Assembly (NCBI RefSeq): GCF_019972295.1
Contig: NZ_BLJA01000001.1
Location: 962,049-1,026,048, forward strand
Length of the DNA stretch: 64,000 nt
Source of the DNA: Geobacter sp. AOG2
GTDB lineage: Bacteria; Desulfobacterota; Desulfuromonadia; Geobacterales; Pseudopelobacteraceae
Direction of reading: 5' to 3'
How positions within the stretch are numbered: the stretch's first letter is position 1; the number at the start of each line of letters is the position of its first letter. The notes under the pieces are model-generated. The model made no database searches and was not told where the DNA came from. It saw only the letters and a list, made by a program, of their open reading frames with translations. The position numbers and the translations under genes are program-made. Shown one piece after another: positions 18,654 through 27,597 of the stretch.

Positions 18654-18780
18654 CGGAAGATATTCCGGCGTTTGCGCTTCTCCGTCAAATGGCTTGCCTC
18701 TGTAGATCAAAGGAGTATATAATTCCAAATTCTCCAGAGTTTAGGAGAATTCCAGGAGAGCACCGGGAGGGATAAGAGGC

Positions 18781-19599
18781 GTGTCTTGGCAGGCCATCGG
18801 CATATTTGATTCGGGGGTGGGAGGGTTGACGGTGCTGCGGGAGATCACCCGGACCCTTCCCCAGGAAGATACCATCTACTTCGGCGACACGGCTCGGGTG
18901 CCTTATGGCACCAAGTCGCCCGAAACCGTGTCCCGCTACGCCCACGAGATTACCTCGTTTCTCATGCGGCGGGACATCAAGCTCTTGGTCGTTGCCTGCA
19001 ACACCGTCTCGGCCGTGGCGCTTCCCGGGCTGAAGCGGCAATTTCCCCTCCCGGTCGTCGGGGTGATCGAGCCGGGGGCGCGCCGCGCGGTTGAAGTGAC
19101 CCGCAGCGGGCGCGTGGGGGTGATCGGCACGTCCGGCACCATCAGGAGCAGCGCCTATACCCGTGCCATCAAACGGCTCAAACCGGATGCGGAGGTGTTG
19201 ACCCGCGCCTGCCCGTTGTTCGTCCCCCTGGCGGAGGAGGGGTGGGTCGACAACCAGGTGGCGCGCCTCACGGCGGAGAGCTACCTGCTGGAACTGAAAG
19301 AGGCCGGAATCGATACCCTGGTGTTGGGCTGCACCCACTATCCCCTCCTCAAACCGCTCATCGCCGAGATCATGGGGCCGGACGTAACCCTGGTGGATTC
19401 GGCTGAAGAAACGGCCCGGACCGTGGCCGCCATTCTGGCCGACAAGCATCTCCTGCGCCCGGCGACGGAGAAGGGGAACCATCACTACTACGTCAGCGAC
19501 ATCCCGGCCGGTTTTATCCGGGTGGGGAACCGTTTCCTGGGGGGGCGACTGGGGGATGTGTATCAGGTTGACCTTGACAAAGACGGGGAGGAGTGCTGA
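18781..19599 (+). CDS. murI: Glutamate racemase
   Basis: Interconverts L- and D-glutamate for peptidoglycan. The 272-residue protein has the N-terminal motif GIFDSGVGGLTVLRE and two catalytic cysteines, Cys 73 in VACNTVSA and Cys 184 in GCTHYPLL. The GTG start lies nine bases after GGAGGG. A GerMN-domain gene and metH follow closely on the same strand. Confidence 0.96.
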   Translation: MSWQAIGIFDSGVGGLTVLREITRTLPQEDTIYFGDTARVPYGTKSPETVSRYAHEITSFLMRRDIKLLVVACNTVSAVALPGLKRQFPLPVVGVIEPGARRAVEVTRSGRVGVIGTSGTIRSSAYTRAIKRLKPDAEVLTRACPLFVPLAEEGWVDNQVARLTAESYLLELKEAGIDTLVLGCTHYPLLKPLIAEIMGPDVTLVDSAEETARTVAAILADKHLLRPATEKGNHHYYVSDIPAGFIRVGNRFLGGRLGDVYQVDLDKDGEEC

Positions 19600-19602
19600 A
19601 AA

Positions 19603-20214
19603 ATGCCACCGATTCGGCGCAAACGCATCAATATAGGTCTGGTTCTGCCGTTTCTGGTAATTGCCCTGGTGTTCGGCGGGATGCTCTGGCAAAAATATCA
19701 AGCCAGCCACAAGATTCCACCGGCCCCGCAGATCAGTCAGCCTTCGGGAACCCGTACGGCGGTGCTGTTTTTTGTGGCCGACGGTAGCCGGTTGGCGCGC
19801 GAGGCCCGCGAACTGGAACCGTGCAATGAAACCGGGGCGTGCATCAGGAATACGCTGGACGCGCTTTTGAGCGGCCCGCTGGGAGACTATGACGAAGCCC
19901 TGCCGGAAAGCACGGTGCTGAACAGTGTCCGCCTGGAAGGGGCCACGGCCGTCGTCGATCTGAACCGGAGTTTTGCGGCGGACCTGCCGTCGGGCAGCTC
20001 GGCTGAAATGTTGGCGGTGTATTCCCTCGTCGATACGATTTGCGTCAATTACCCCCAGGTCCGCCGGGTGAAGCTCACGATCGAGGGAAATGGTTCCGCC
20101 GTGCTGGGCCATCTGGACCTGTCCGAACCCCTGGAGCCCGATTATTCCCTGGAACAAGCCGCCGGACAAACTCCGGCCGCCGCGCCATCCCTACCGAAAA
20201 AGGAAACGCCATGA
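19603..20214 (+). CDS. GerMN-domain membrane-anchored protein
   Basis: A 203-residue protein with a basic N terminus and one transmembrane anchor (about residues 10-28), then an extracytoplasmic GerMN domain (about 50-175). Family features include AVLFFVADGSRLAREARELE, IRNTLDALLSGP and VNYPQVRRVKLTIEG. GerMN domains occur in spore germination GerM and in envelope proteins of non-sporulating bacteria, probably binding peptidoglycan. Position directly after murI fits a cell-envelope role. It overlaps the metH start by 4 bases (ATGA). Confidence 0.85.
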   Translation: MPPIRRKRINIGLVLPFLVIALVFGGMLWQKYQASHKIPPAPQISQPSGTRTAVLFFVADGSRLAREARELEPCNETGACIRNTLDALLSGPLGDYDEALPESTVLNSVRLEGATAVVDLNRSFAADLPSGSSAEMLAVYSLVDTICVNYPQVRRVKLTIEGNGSAVLGHLDLSEPLEPDYSLEQAAGQTPAAAPSLPKKETP

Positions 20215-22631
20215 AGCCATTTCTCGAAGCGATACAGGAAAAGGTGCTTATTCTCGACGGAGCCATGGGCACCATGCTCCAGGAACGGGGGTTGAAGCCG
20301 GGGCAGTCTCCGGAGGAACTCAACCTGACCATGCCGGAGGTGGTGGCATCGGTGCACCGCGATTATGTTGCGGCCGGAGCCGACATCATCGTCACCAACA
20401 CCTTCGGCGGCAGCCGTTTCAAACTGGCCCATTACGGCCTTGAGGGACGGCTGGCCGAGATCAACGCCCGCGCCGTGGAGATCGCGCGCAAGGAGGCCAA
20501 AGGCCTGGCGTATGTGGGTGCTTCCATCGGTCCCACCGGCCAGTTCGTGGAGCCTGTGGGCGAGATCCCCTTCGACGGGATGAAGGACGCTTTCCGCGAA
20601 CAGGCGGCGGCGTTGATCGATGCCGGAGCCGACCTGATCACTCTGGAGACGTTTCTGGATATCAAGGAGTGCCGCGCGGCCCTGATCGCCATCCGCGAGG
20701 TTTCCGCGACCATCCCGGTCATCGCCATGCTGACCTTTGACGATAACGGCCGTTCGGTGCTGGGTACGCCGCCCGAGTCGGCCGCCATCACCCTGGCCGC
20801 CGCCGGGGCCGACATCATCGGTTCCAACTGCGGGCTGGGGGTGGACGGCATCTACGATATCCTCTGCAAGATGCGCACGGCGACCCGCCTGCCGCTGATC
20901 TCCCAGGCAAACGCCGGCTTGCCGCAACTCATCGACGGGGCAACCGTCTTTCCCGGTACGCCGGAGGAGATGACCGCCTATCACGAACGGATGATCGGGC
21001 TGGGAGTGCGGGTGATCGGCGGCTGCTGCGGCACCACCCCTGCCCATATCCGCGCCATGAAGGCGGCGCTCGGTACGATGCAGGAGCCCTGGAGGCCCCA
21101 CCCGGAAACGACCGGCGCCACGCTCCTCTCCAGCCGTTCAGGCTGGACGGTGGTGGGGGGAGGCACCAAGACCGCCATCATCGGCGAGCGCATCAATCCC
21201 ACCGGGAAAAAGCTCTACTCCCAGGAACTCCAGGAAGGCAAGGTGGCCTATATCCGCCGGGAGGCCATGGAGCAGGTTGCGGCCGGAGCGACCCTTTTGG
21301 ACGTGAATGTGGGAGCGCCGGGTATCGACGAACCGGCCGCCATGGAACGGGCCGTGTTCTGCGCCGCAGCGGCGGCCGCCGTACCCCTGGTGCTGGATTC
21401 CTCCAGCCCGGCCGCTCTGGAGCGGGGGCTCAAGGCCGCCGACGGCAAGGTCCTGATCAACTCGGTTTCCGGCGAGGCCAAGAGTCTGCGTCGCGTGCTG
21501 CCCCTGGCCAAAAAATACGGAGCCGCCGTGATCGGCCTGGCCCTGGACAAGAAGGGCATCCCCGATACCGCCGAGGGACGGCTGGCCATCGCCCGCCGTA
21601 TCCGCAACGCCGCCCGGCGGCACGGTATCCCTGACGCCGACATCATCATCGACTGTCTGACCCTGACGGTCAGTGCCGAGCAGAAACGGGCCGCCGAGAC
21701 CTTGCGGGCCATCCGGCTGGTCAAACAGAAATTGGGGCTTTCCACGGTACTGGGGGTCAGCAACATCTCTTTCGGACTGCCCCAGCGTCCGCTGATTTCG
21801 TCGGCATTCTTCGCCATGGCCATGGAGGCCGGGCTGGATGCCGCCATCATCAATCCCAAGGACCGGGCCATGATGGATGCCTGGCGCTCGGCCATGGTGC
21901 TTCTGAACCGCGATCACCAGGCGGCGGCCTACATCGAGGCTTATCGCGGCGAACAGGTCCCCGCGGCGGCTCAGGCCGTTGCGTCCGATATCCCGCTTTC
22001 CATTCGCGAACGGCTTGCGCGGGCGGTCATCGATGGCGACCGGGACGGCATCGTCCCGCTGGTGGAAGAGGCCTTGCGTGAGGGGTTGGCCCCGATGCAG
22101 GTCAGCAACGAGGGGTTTTTGCCCGGCCTGGAGGAGGTGGGACGGCGTTTTGAGAAGAATATCTTCTTTCTGCCCCAGGTCATGCAGTCCGCCGACACCA
22201 TGCAGGCCGGTTTCGCCCGCCTGAAAGAGGAGATGAAAGGGCAGGCGTTCGAGAGTCGCGGCCGCATCCTCATGGCCACCGTCGAGGGGGACATCCACGA
22301 CATCGGTAAAAACATCGTCTGCACCTTGCTGGAAAATCACGGCTTCGAGGTCTTCGACATCGGCAAGAACGTCTCTGCCGCCACCATTATCGCCAAGGCA
22401 AAGGAACATGCCGTCGACGCAGTGGGGCTCTCGGCCCTGATGACCACCACCATGTCCGAAATGGGCAATGTGATTAAACGGCTCAAGACCGCCGGGATAA
22501 AAACCTTCACCATGGTGGGGGGGGCGGTGGTCACCCAGGAATACGCCGACCGGATCGGTGCCGACCTTTATGCCCGCGACGCCATGGAGGCGGTCGCCAG
22601 GATCAAGCAACTGCTGGGGGCGGAGGGGTGA
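20211..22631 (+). CDS. metH: Cobalamin-dependent methionine synthase lacking the reactivation domain
   Basis: Transfers a methyl group from methyltetrahydrofolate to homocysteine through cobalamin. The 806-residue protein contains the homocysteine/zinc domain (1 to about 290; zinc cysteines in VIGGCCGTTP), the pterin-binding barrel (about 310-570; VGGGTKTAIIGERINPTGKK), the cobalamin cap helices and the B12 domain with EGDIHDIGKN, whose His is the cobalt ligand motif DxHxxG. It ends right after the B12 domain, so the C-terminal AdoMet reactivation domain of long MetH is absent. Such short enzymes need another way to repair oxidised cobalamin. ATG 20211 follows AAGGA and overlaps the preceding stop. 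Confidence 0.93.
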   Translation: MKPFLEAIQEKVLILDGAMGTMLQERGLKPGQSPEELNLTMPEVVASVHRDYVAAGADIIVTNTFGGSRFKLAHYGLEGRLAEINARAVEIARKEAKGLAYVGASIGPTGQFVEPVGEIPFDGMKDAFREQAAALIDAGADLITLETFLDIKECRAALIAIREVSATIPVIAMLTFDDNGRSVLGTPPESAAITLAAAGADIIGSNCGLGVDGIYDILCKMRTATRLPLISQANAGLPQLIDGATVFPGTPEEMTAYHERMIGLGVRVIGGCCGTTPAHIRAMKAALGTMQEPWRPHPETTGATLLSSRSGWTVVGGGTKTAIIGERINPTGKKLYSQELQEGKVAYIRREAMEQVAAGATLLDVNVGAPGIDEPAAMERAVFCAAAAAAVPLVLDSSSPAALERGLKAADGKVLINSVSGEAKSLRRVLPLAKKYGAAVIGLALDKKGIPDTAEGRLAIARRIRNAARRHGIPDADIIIDCLTLTVSAEQKRAAETLRAIRLVKQKLGLSTVLGVSNISFGLPQRPLISSAFFAMAMEAGLDAAIINPKDRAMMDAWRSAMVLLNRDHQAAAYIEAYRGEQVPAAAQAVASDIPLSIRERLARAVIDGDRDGIVPLVEEALREGLAPMQVSNEGFLPGLEEVGRRFEKNIFFLPQVMQSADTMQAGFARLKEEMKGQAFESRGRILMATVEGDIHDIGKNIVCTLLENHGFEVFDIGKNVSAATIIAKAKEHAVDAVGLSALMTTTMSEMGNVIKRLKTAGIKTFTMVGGAVVTQEYADRIGADLYARDAMEAVARIKQLLGAEG

Positions 22632-22750
22632 TCCGTTCCGGCGGTTTAGCGGCGAGACCTCATTTAAATCGAGTATTTAACATATTGCAGTCATTTGGGG
22701 TTTTGTGTTAACGTCGCTTTTGCTACGTTATTTCGCGTACGGATTTGCTC

Positions 22751-23275
22751 ATGGTCTTGGGATTCAATCATAACGTCATGTACAAGGGAGAGGTGTTCCA
22801 CGTTCAAACCGAGGACAGTGGTGTCGCCAACCCCCACATAATTACCCTGCTCTACCGGGGAGGGGTCATTCTCGCCTCCAAAAAGACCAGTTATGCCGAC
22901 ATCCTCAAGATCGAGAACCTTGAATCCGTGGTGGAAGAGCTGATGAAGGACCAGCACAAGCAGATGATGCGGCGCCTCAAGTCGGGAGAGTTCGATCAGC
23001 GCGCTTTTCAAGCGCCGTCCGTGCCGACGGAGTCCGGCGGGGTGAAGCCTTCGATTCCCGCGGCGGAGCGCGGCGCCGGAATTTCTCCAACGCCGCCTGC
23101 TTCCCAACCCCGGTCATCCGCCACCGCTGATACCTCGCTCCTGTTTGCGCCACCGGCGCAGCAGCGGCAGGACACCACCGCCGGGCAGCAGCCGGCCGGT
23201 CGCGACAACCCGGCAAAAGAGGCGGTCAACCTTGATGATGTCATCCTGTCTTTTTTCGGTGCAAATGAAAAATAG
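22751..23275 (+). CDS. Conserved-looking hypothetical protein (FHVQTEDSG family)
   Basis: A 174-residue protein with no signal peptide. The first 80 residues look like a compact domain, with FNHNVMYKGEVFHVQTEDSG, NPHIITLLYRGGVILASKK and a helix VVEELMKDQHKQMMRRLKSG. A proline-, serine- and alanine-rich linker follows, then a short C-terminal motif, VNLDDVILSFFG. I have seen the N-terminal pattern in deltaproteobacterial genomes but know no function. ATG 22751 is preferred over TTG 22745; the Shine-Dalgarno is weak. Confidence 0.7.
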   Translation: MVLGFNHNVMYKGEVFHVQTEDSGVANPHIITLLYRGGVILASKKTSYADILKIENLESVVEELMKDQHKQMMRRLKSGEFDQRAFQAPSVPTESGGVKPSIPAAERGAGISPTPPASQPRSSATADTSLLFAPPAQQRQDTTAGQQPAGRDNPAKEAVNLDDVILSFFGANEK

Positions 23276-23382
23276 TCCTGGTTCCTGGGGCTTACCTCGA
23301 ATATGAGTTCAAGTACGGTCCTCCGGCATCGGCAGGAACGACTGCAACTAGGGCGCGCTAAGAGCGCACAGGGATATCATTA

Positions 23383-24882
23383 GTGTTCAAGAGCCTGACA
23401 ACCCGCATTATCGCCACAACGATCGTCCTGCTCGTGGGTGGCATCTTTATCTATACCTTCTTCAACGTCCGGCAGCAGCAGTCCCAGTTGATCGAGACGG
23501 CCCGCGAGAGCACCGAACTGCTGCTCCATACCGTTGAAAACAGTATTTACAACACCATGCACCTGGGAAATGTTCAGGACGTGAGTTCCATCCTGGCCAT
23601 GGTCGGGCAACACAACCAACTGGTCGGCGTGCGCATCTTCCATCCCCATGGCGTGATCCTGCGCTCATCCAACCCGGCCGAGGTCGGCAAGGTGGTCGGC
23701 ACGGATGACTACCGGCTGTACCTTAATCCCAAGCATTACGGCATCTTCGACCTTCCCCCCTACGGGGAGGTGCTGTCGATGGTCAAGCCGATTTACAATG
23801 AAGCGGCCTGCCATGCCTGCCACGGCAGCAAGGCCAAGGTCATCGGCATCCTCAATGTCGACTATTCGCTCTACCGGACCAAGATGCAGATGCTGGAGGC
23901 GTCGCGCATCTTTATCGCCTCATCGGTCGCCATCACCTTTTTCCTGTCGGTCACTATCTCTCTGATACTTTTCAAATTCGTCAAAAAGCCTCTGGACAGC
24001 ATGACCGCCAACATGTCGCGTGTTGAAAACGGCGACCTGAGTGTGCGCATCGATTATCGCGGCACCGATGAGATCGGCAAGCTGGTCGATAGTTTCAATT
24101 CCATGGTGGACCGGCTCGACGTCGCCAAAAAAGAGTTGGAGCAGTATCATTTTCAGCAATTGGAGCGTGCGGACCGCTTGGCTTCCATAGGTGAAATGGC
24201 GGCGGGCATCGCTCACGAGATCAAGAATCCGTTGGCGGGCATCTCCGCCGCAGTGAGCATCATCAAGGACGACCTCGATGCCGACGACCCGCGCAGCGGC
24301 ATTCTCAAGGAGGTGCTGCAACAGGTGCAGCGTCTGGACAAGACGGTCAACGATCTGCTCTTTTTCGGCAAACCGTCGGTCCCTGAACTGGCCTGCATCG
24401 ACATCGGGGATGTTATCGAGAAGACCCTCAAGTTCGCTTCCCAGCATCGCGGGGTGATGCATATCGAGCGAAAGCTGGAGTTCGCCCCGAACCTTCCCAC
24501 CGTGTATGCCGACGGCAAGCAGATGCAGCAGGTCTTCCTCAACCTCATCCTGAACGCCTTCCAGGCCATGAGCGACGGAGGCACGCTGACCATCAGCACC
24601 GGCCTGACCACGCGCCAGGGACGAGATCATGTGCGGATAGACGTGGCCGACACCGGCCCCGGCATCCCTTCCCAGATACAGGAAAAGATCTTCACGCCCT
24701 TTTTTACCACCAAGGCACAGGGCACCGGCCTGGGGTTGCCGATCTGCTACAAGCTGATCAATCTTCACAACGGTTTTTTTACCGTTTCGAACAATACCCC
24801 GCGGGGTACCGTATTCACCATAGAGCTGCCGGCCTGCAGCGTTCATGACATCGATGAGTCAAGGAGTGAGCATGAAGCGTAA
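23383..24882 (+). CDS. Sensor histidine kinase with c-type haem in the periplasmic sensor domain
   Basis: A 499-residue membrane kinase. Transmembrane segments at about 8-27 and 176-198 bracket a periplasmic domain that contains CHACH at 143-147, a covalent haem c attachment site. The surrounding text ([17 protein letters not shown], then GILNVDYS) is the layout of double-Cache/PAS-like haem sensors. A HAMP domain (about 199-251), the phospho-acceptor His 278 in [13 protein letters not shown] and an HATPase domain ([25 protein letters not shown]) follow. It starts with GTG. The next gene, its NtrC-type regulator, overlaps by 11 bases. Inferred role: sensing redox state or a haem ligand and passing it to sigma-54 transcription. 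Confidence 0.9.
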   Translation: MFKSLTTRIIATTIVLLVGGIFIYTFFNVRQQQSQLIETARESTELLLHTVENSIYNTMHLGNVQDVSSILAMVGQHNQLVGVRIFHPHGVILRSSNPAEVGKVVGTDDYRLYLNPKHYGIFDLPPYGEVLSMVKPIYNEAACHACHGSKAKVIGILNVDYSLYRTKMQMLEASRIFIASSVAITFFLSVTISLILFKFVKKPLDSMTANMSRVENGDLSVRIDYRGTDEIGKLVDSFNSMVDRLDVAKKELEQYHFQQLERADRLASIGEMAAGIAHEIKNPLAGISAAVSIIKDDLDADDPRSGILKEVLQQVQRLDKTVNDLLFFGKPSVPELACIDIGDVIEKTLKFASQHRGVMHIERKLEFAPNLPTVYADGKQMQQVFLNLILNAFQAMSDGGTLTISTGLTTRQGRDHVRIDVADTGPGIPSQIQEKIFTPFFTTKAQGTGLGLPICYKLINLHNGFFTVSNNTPRGTVFTIELPACSVHDIDESRSEHEA

Positions 24883-26245
24883 CAAGATTCTGGTCGTTGA
24901 CGACGAACACCTGATCCGCTGGTCGCTGGAACAAAATCTTAAGAAACAGGGCTATGAGGTCGTTACCGCCGGCGACGGCGAGGATGCGTTGCGCCTGGCC
25001 CGTGAGGAACAGCCCGATCTGGTGCTGCTCGACATCCAGATGCCGGGCATCAACGGCATCGAGGTGCTGGAAAAGATCAAGGAATACGATGAAGAGATCG
25101 TGGTCATCATGGTGACCGCCCACGGCGGGCTCGAAACGGCGGTCAACGCCATGCGCCTGGGAGCCCATGACTACATCAGCAAACCGTTCAATCTCGACGA
25201 ACTCTCCATAATCATCAAAAAGGCGCTGGAAACCACCGATCTCAAACGCGAGGTGGCCCGTCTCCGCTCCGAAACGAAGAAATCGGTCCCGCCCAACATC
25301 ATCGGCGATAGCAGGCAGATAAAGCTCCTGATGGAGGTGCTGGACAAGGTCGCCAAGAGCGAGGCCTCTACGGTGCTGGTGCAGGGCGAATCAGGGACCG
25401 GCAAGGAACTGGTGGCCAAATGGATCCACTACAGCTCCAACCGCGCCGAAAAACCGTTCATCGCCATCAACTGCGCCGCGGTACCGGCAACGCTTCTGGA
25501 AAGCGAACTGTTCGGCCATGAAAAAGGGGCCTTCACCGACGCCAAGAACACCAAGAAAGGCCTGTTCGAGCTGGCCGACGGCGGCACCGTGTTCCTGGAC
25601 GAGATCGGCGACATGGAGATGGGGATGCAGGCCAAGTTGCTCCGTTTCCTGGAAGACCGCTCGTTCCGCCGCATCGGCGGCGGCAGGGTCTTCACCGTCG
25701 ATGTGCGCATCATCTCCGCCACCAACAAGGACCTGCAAAAGTCCATCGAGGAAAAATCCTTTCGCAACGACCTCTATTACCGGTTGCAGGTCATCCCCAT
25801 CCATCTGTCCCCCCTGCGGGAGCGGAAGGAAGACATCATCCCCCTGGCCAACCATTTCATCGACGTCTACAACAAGGACTTCAACAAGAAGGTCCAGGGC
25901 ATAGCCGGCATGGCCGAGCGCATCCTGGCCGATTACGGTTGGCCGGGCAATGTGCGTGAATTGAAAAACGTCATCGAACGGGCCATTATCCTGGGTAACG
26001 AAGATACCCTCATGCTGGAACACCTGCCGCTGGAGATCGTGGCGAAGACCTCTCCCCAGAGCGGCCCCCCGCTGGCCACGTTCCGGCTCCCGGCCGAGGG
26101 GATCGATATCGAGGAGGTGGAAAAGGAACTCATCCGCCAGGCCCTCGACAGCACGGAGTGGAACCAGTCCAAGGCTGCCAAGAAGCTCAGCCTGGGCATC
26201 GACGCCTTCCGTTACCGGATGAAGAAGTTTGGATATCTGAAATAA
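24872..26245 (+). CDS. Sigma-54-dependent response regulator (NtrC family)
   Basis: A 457-residue activator. The receiver domain has phospho-acceptor Asp 54 in LVLLDIQMPG and Lys in SKPF. The AAA+ domain has Walker A GESGTGKE at 172-179, the sigma-54 contact motif GAFTDA, DEIGDMEMGMQAKLLRFLE and GWPGNVRELKNVIERA. A Fis-type helix-turn-helix (WNQSKAAKKLSLGIDAFRYR) ends the protein. ATG 24872 has AAGGAG at ideal spacing. It is paired with the haem sensor kinase upstream. Targets are unknown; two sigma-54-like promoters occur elsewhere in this window (1926, 12487). Confidence 0.95.
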   Translation: MKRNKILVVDDEHLIRWSLEQNLKKQGYEVVTAGDGEDALRLAREEQPDLVLLDIQMPGINGIEVLEKIKEYDEEIVVIMVTAHGGLETAVNAMRLGAHDYISKPFNLDELSIIIKKALETTDLKREVARLRSETKKSVPPNIIGDSRQIKLLMEVLDKVAKSEASTVLVQGESGTGKELVAKWIHYSSNRAEKPFIAINCAAVPATLLESELFGHEKGAFTDAKNTKKGLFELADGGTVFLDEIGDMEMGMQAKLLRFLEDRSFRRIGGGRVFTVDVRIISATNKDLQKSIEEKSFRNDLYYRLQVIPIHLSPLRERKEDIIPLANHFIDVYNKDFNKKVQGIAGMAERILADYGWPGNVRELKNVIERAIILGNEDTLMLEHLPLEIVAKTSPQSGPPLATFRLPAEGIDIEEVEKELIRQALDSTEWNQSKAAKKLSLGIDAFRYRMKKFGYLK

Positions 26246-26261
26246 CCAGGAGCAGTGCCGA

Positions 26262-27242
26262 ATGAACCAGCAGGACAAGATATATGTGGCCGGGCACGGC
26301 GGCATGGTCGGCTCGGCCATCGTGCGCGGCCTGCGCGGCGCAGGTTATGACAATCTGGTGCTCCGTTCCCGGGAGGAACTGGATCTGTGCAATCAGGCCG
26401 CGGTTCATGCCTTCTTTCGTGAGGAACGCCCGGAGTACGTGGTCCTGGCCGCCGCCAAGGTGGGCGGGATCGTTGCCAACAGCACCCTGCCGGCTCAGTT
26501 CATCTACGACAACCTGATGATCCAGAACAACATCGTGCATGCCTCGTGGAATGTCGGCGTAAAGCGCCTGCTGTTCCTGGGCAGCACCTGCATCTATCCC
26601 AAGCTGGCCCCCCAGCCGCTGAAGGAGGAATACCTCCTGACCGGCCCCCTGGAGCCGACCAACGACGCCTACGCCGTGGCCAAGATCGCCGGCATTACCC
26701 TGTGCCGCTCCTTCAACCGCCAGTACGGCACCCGCTACCTGGCGGCCATGCCGACCAACCTCTACGGCCCCAACGACAACTTCGACCTGACCTCGTCCCA
26801 CGTCCTGCCGGCCCTGATCCGCAAATTCCACGATGCCCGGCAAAGCGCCGCCGCCACCGTCACGGTCTGGGGCAGCGGCACGCCCCTGCGGGAATTCCTC
26901 CATGTGGACGACCTGGCGGACGGCTGCCTGCACCTGATCAACCTGCCGGACGCGGAGTATGGCAGGCTGCTGGAGGACCCGGCGGCCCCGGCGCTGATCA
27001 ATATCGGCAGCGGCGAGGAGTTGACCATCCGCGACCTGGCCCTGCTGGTGAAAAAGGTGGTCGGGTTCGAGGGGGAACTCGTTTTCGATGCCGGCAAGCC
27101 CGACGGCACGCCGCGCAAGCTCTGCGACGTGTCCCGGCTCCATTCGTTTGGCTGGCGGCACCGCACCGCGCTTGAGGACGGTTTGCGGGAGACCTACTCC
27201 TGGTTTCTGGGTGCCCTGGCCTCCGGTGCGATTCGGGGCTGA
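26262..27242 (+). CDS. fcl: GDP-L-fucose synthase
   Basis: NADPH-dependent epimerase/reductase that turns GDP-4-keto-6-deoxymannose into GDP-L-fucose. The 326-residue protein has the nucleotide-binding GHGGMVGSAIVRGL, the family motif LAAAKVGGIVANSTLPAQFI, the catalytic Ser in FLGSTCIYP and the Tyr/Lys pair in YAVAKIAG, plus MPTNLYGPNDNFD. It opens the polysaccharide locus. A GDP-mannose 4,6-dehydratase that would supply its substrate lies at 30682. Confidence 0.92.
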   Translation: MNQQDKIYVAGHGGMVGSAIVRGLRGAGYDNLVLRSREELDLCNQAAVHAFFREERPEYVVLAAAKVGGIVANSTLPAQFIYDNLMIQNNIVHASWNVGVKRLLFLGSTCIYPKLAPQPLKEEYLLTGPLEPTNDAYAVAKIAGITLCRSFNRQYGTRYLAAMPTNLYGPNDNFDLTSSHVLPALIRKFHDARQSAAATVTVWGSGTPLREFLHVDDLADGCLHLINLPDAEYGRLLEDPAAPALINIGSGEELTIRDLALLVKKVVGFEGELVFDAGKPDGTPRKLCDVSRLHSFGWRHRTALEDGLRETYSWFLGALASGAIRG

Positions 27243-27261
27243 TGCGTTTTTCCTGAAAAGC

Positions 27262-27276
27262 GTTCACAAAATGAAC
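27262..27276. promoter_or_regulatory. Operator-like palindrome, remnant copy
   Basis: GTTCA-CAAAA-TGAAC is an inverted repeat of the same form as two sites flanking the promoter of the winged-helix regulator at 30027 (GTTCA-N5-TGAAC). It is followed, as there, by TTTTGCTTGCCA and a C tract, then a degenerate copy of the regulator start. It may still place the downstream glycosyltransferase gene under that regulator. Confidence 0.6.
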
Positions 27277-27322
27277 GCTTTTTGCTTGCCAGACCCCCCC
27301 TTTTTTCGCTACTGTCCCTTCC

Positions 27323-27440
27323 ATGAACCGTAGCGAAAAATCACCTGAATCCCGCCGCTCTCTCCCGCTCCTCTCCGAAATAACCGGCGTGTCCCGGCGG
27401 GAAATCTGCCCTTGGCCCGGCATCGCCGCCGGCCCGGTAC
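27323..27440 (+). pseudogene. Degenerate N-terminal fragment of a winged-helix regulator
   Basis: The frame starting at ATG 27323 reads MNRSEKSPESRRSLPLLSE and ITGVSRREI, clearly a diverged copy of the start of the regulator at 30027 (MNVNNEKSLESYRSLLLLSE, ITGEEPLSQREL). Similarity fades by about 27440, after a helix-turn-helix remnant with several changes. The DNA upstream is also alike, including the operator and C tract, so a promoter-plus-gene segment was duplicated and has decayed. The rest of the regulator is absent. Confidence 0.65.
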
Positions 27441-27597
27441 TACCATGTCCAGATCACGCATCTTTTCCGAATACCGCTCTCAGACGGGATGGCGCACTGA
27501 TGCCGGGTCGTCCGGGAATAAGCGTGCAGTACGGAATTACGCAACATAGGGTAATGTACGGGTGGGGTGCAAAGGCCCGCGGTACGGTGCGAGGGGA

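Noticed and set aside
18442-18705. 87-codon plus-strand frame before murI
   Set aside because: It is contained in the inverted-ended element and has a random-looking composition.
23276-23382. Sigma-54 promoter before the haem sensor kinase
   Set aside because: GGCAGGAACGACTGC has 11, not 10, bases between GG and GC.
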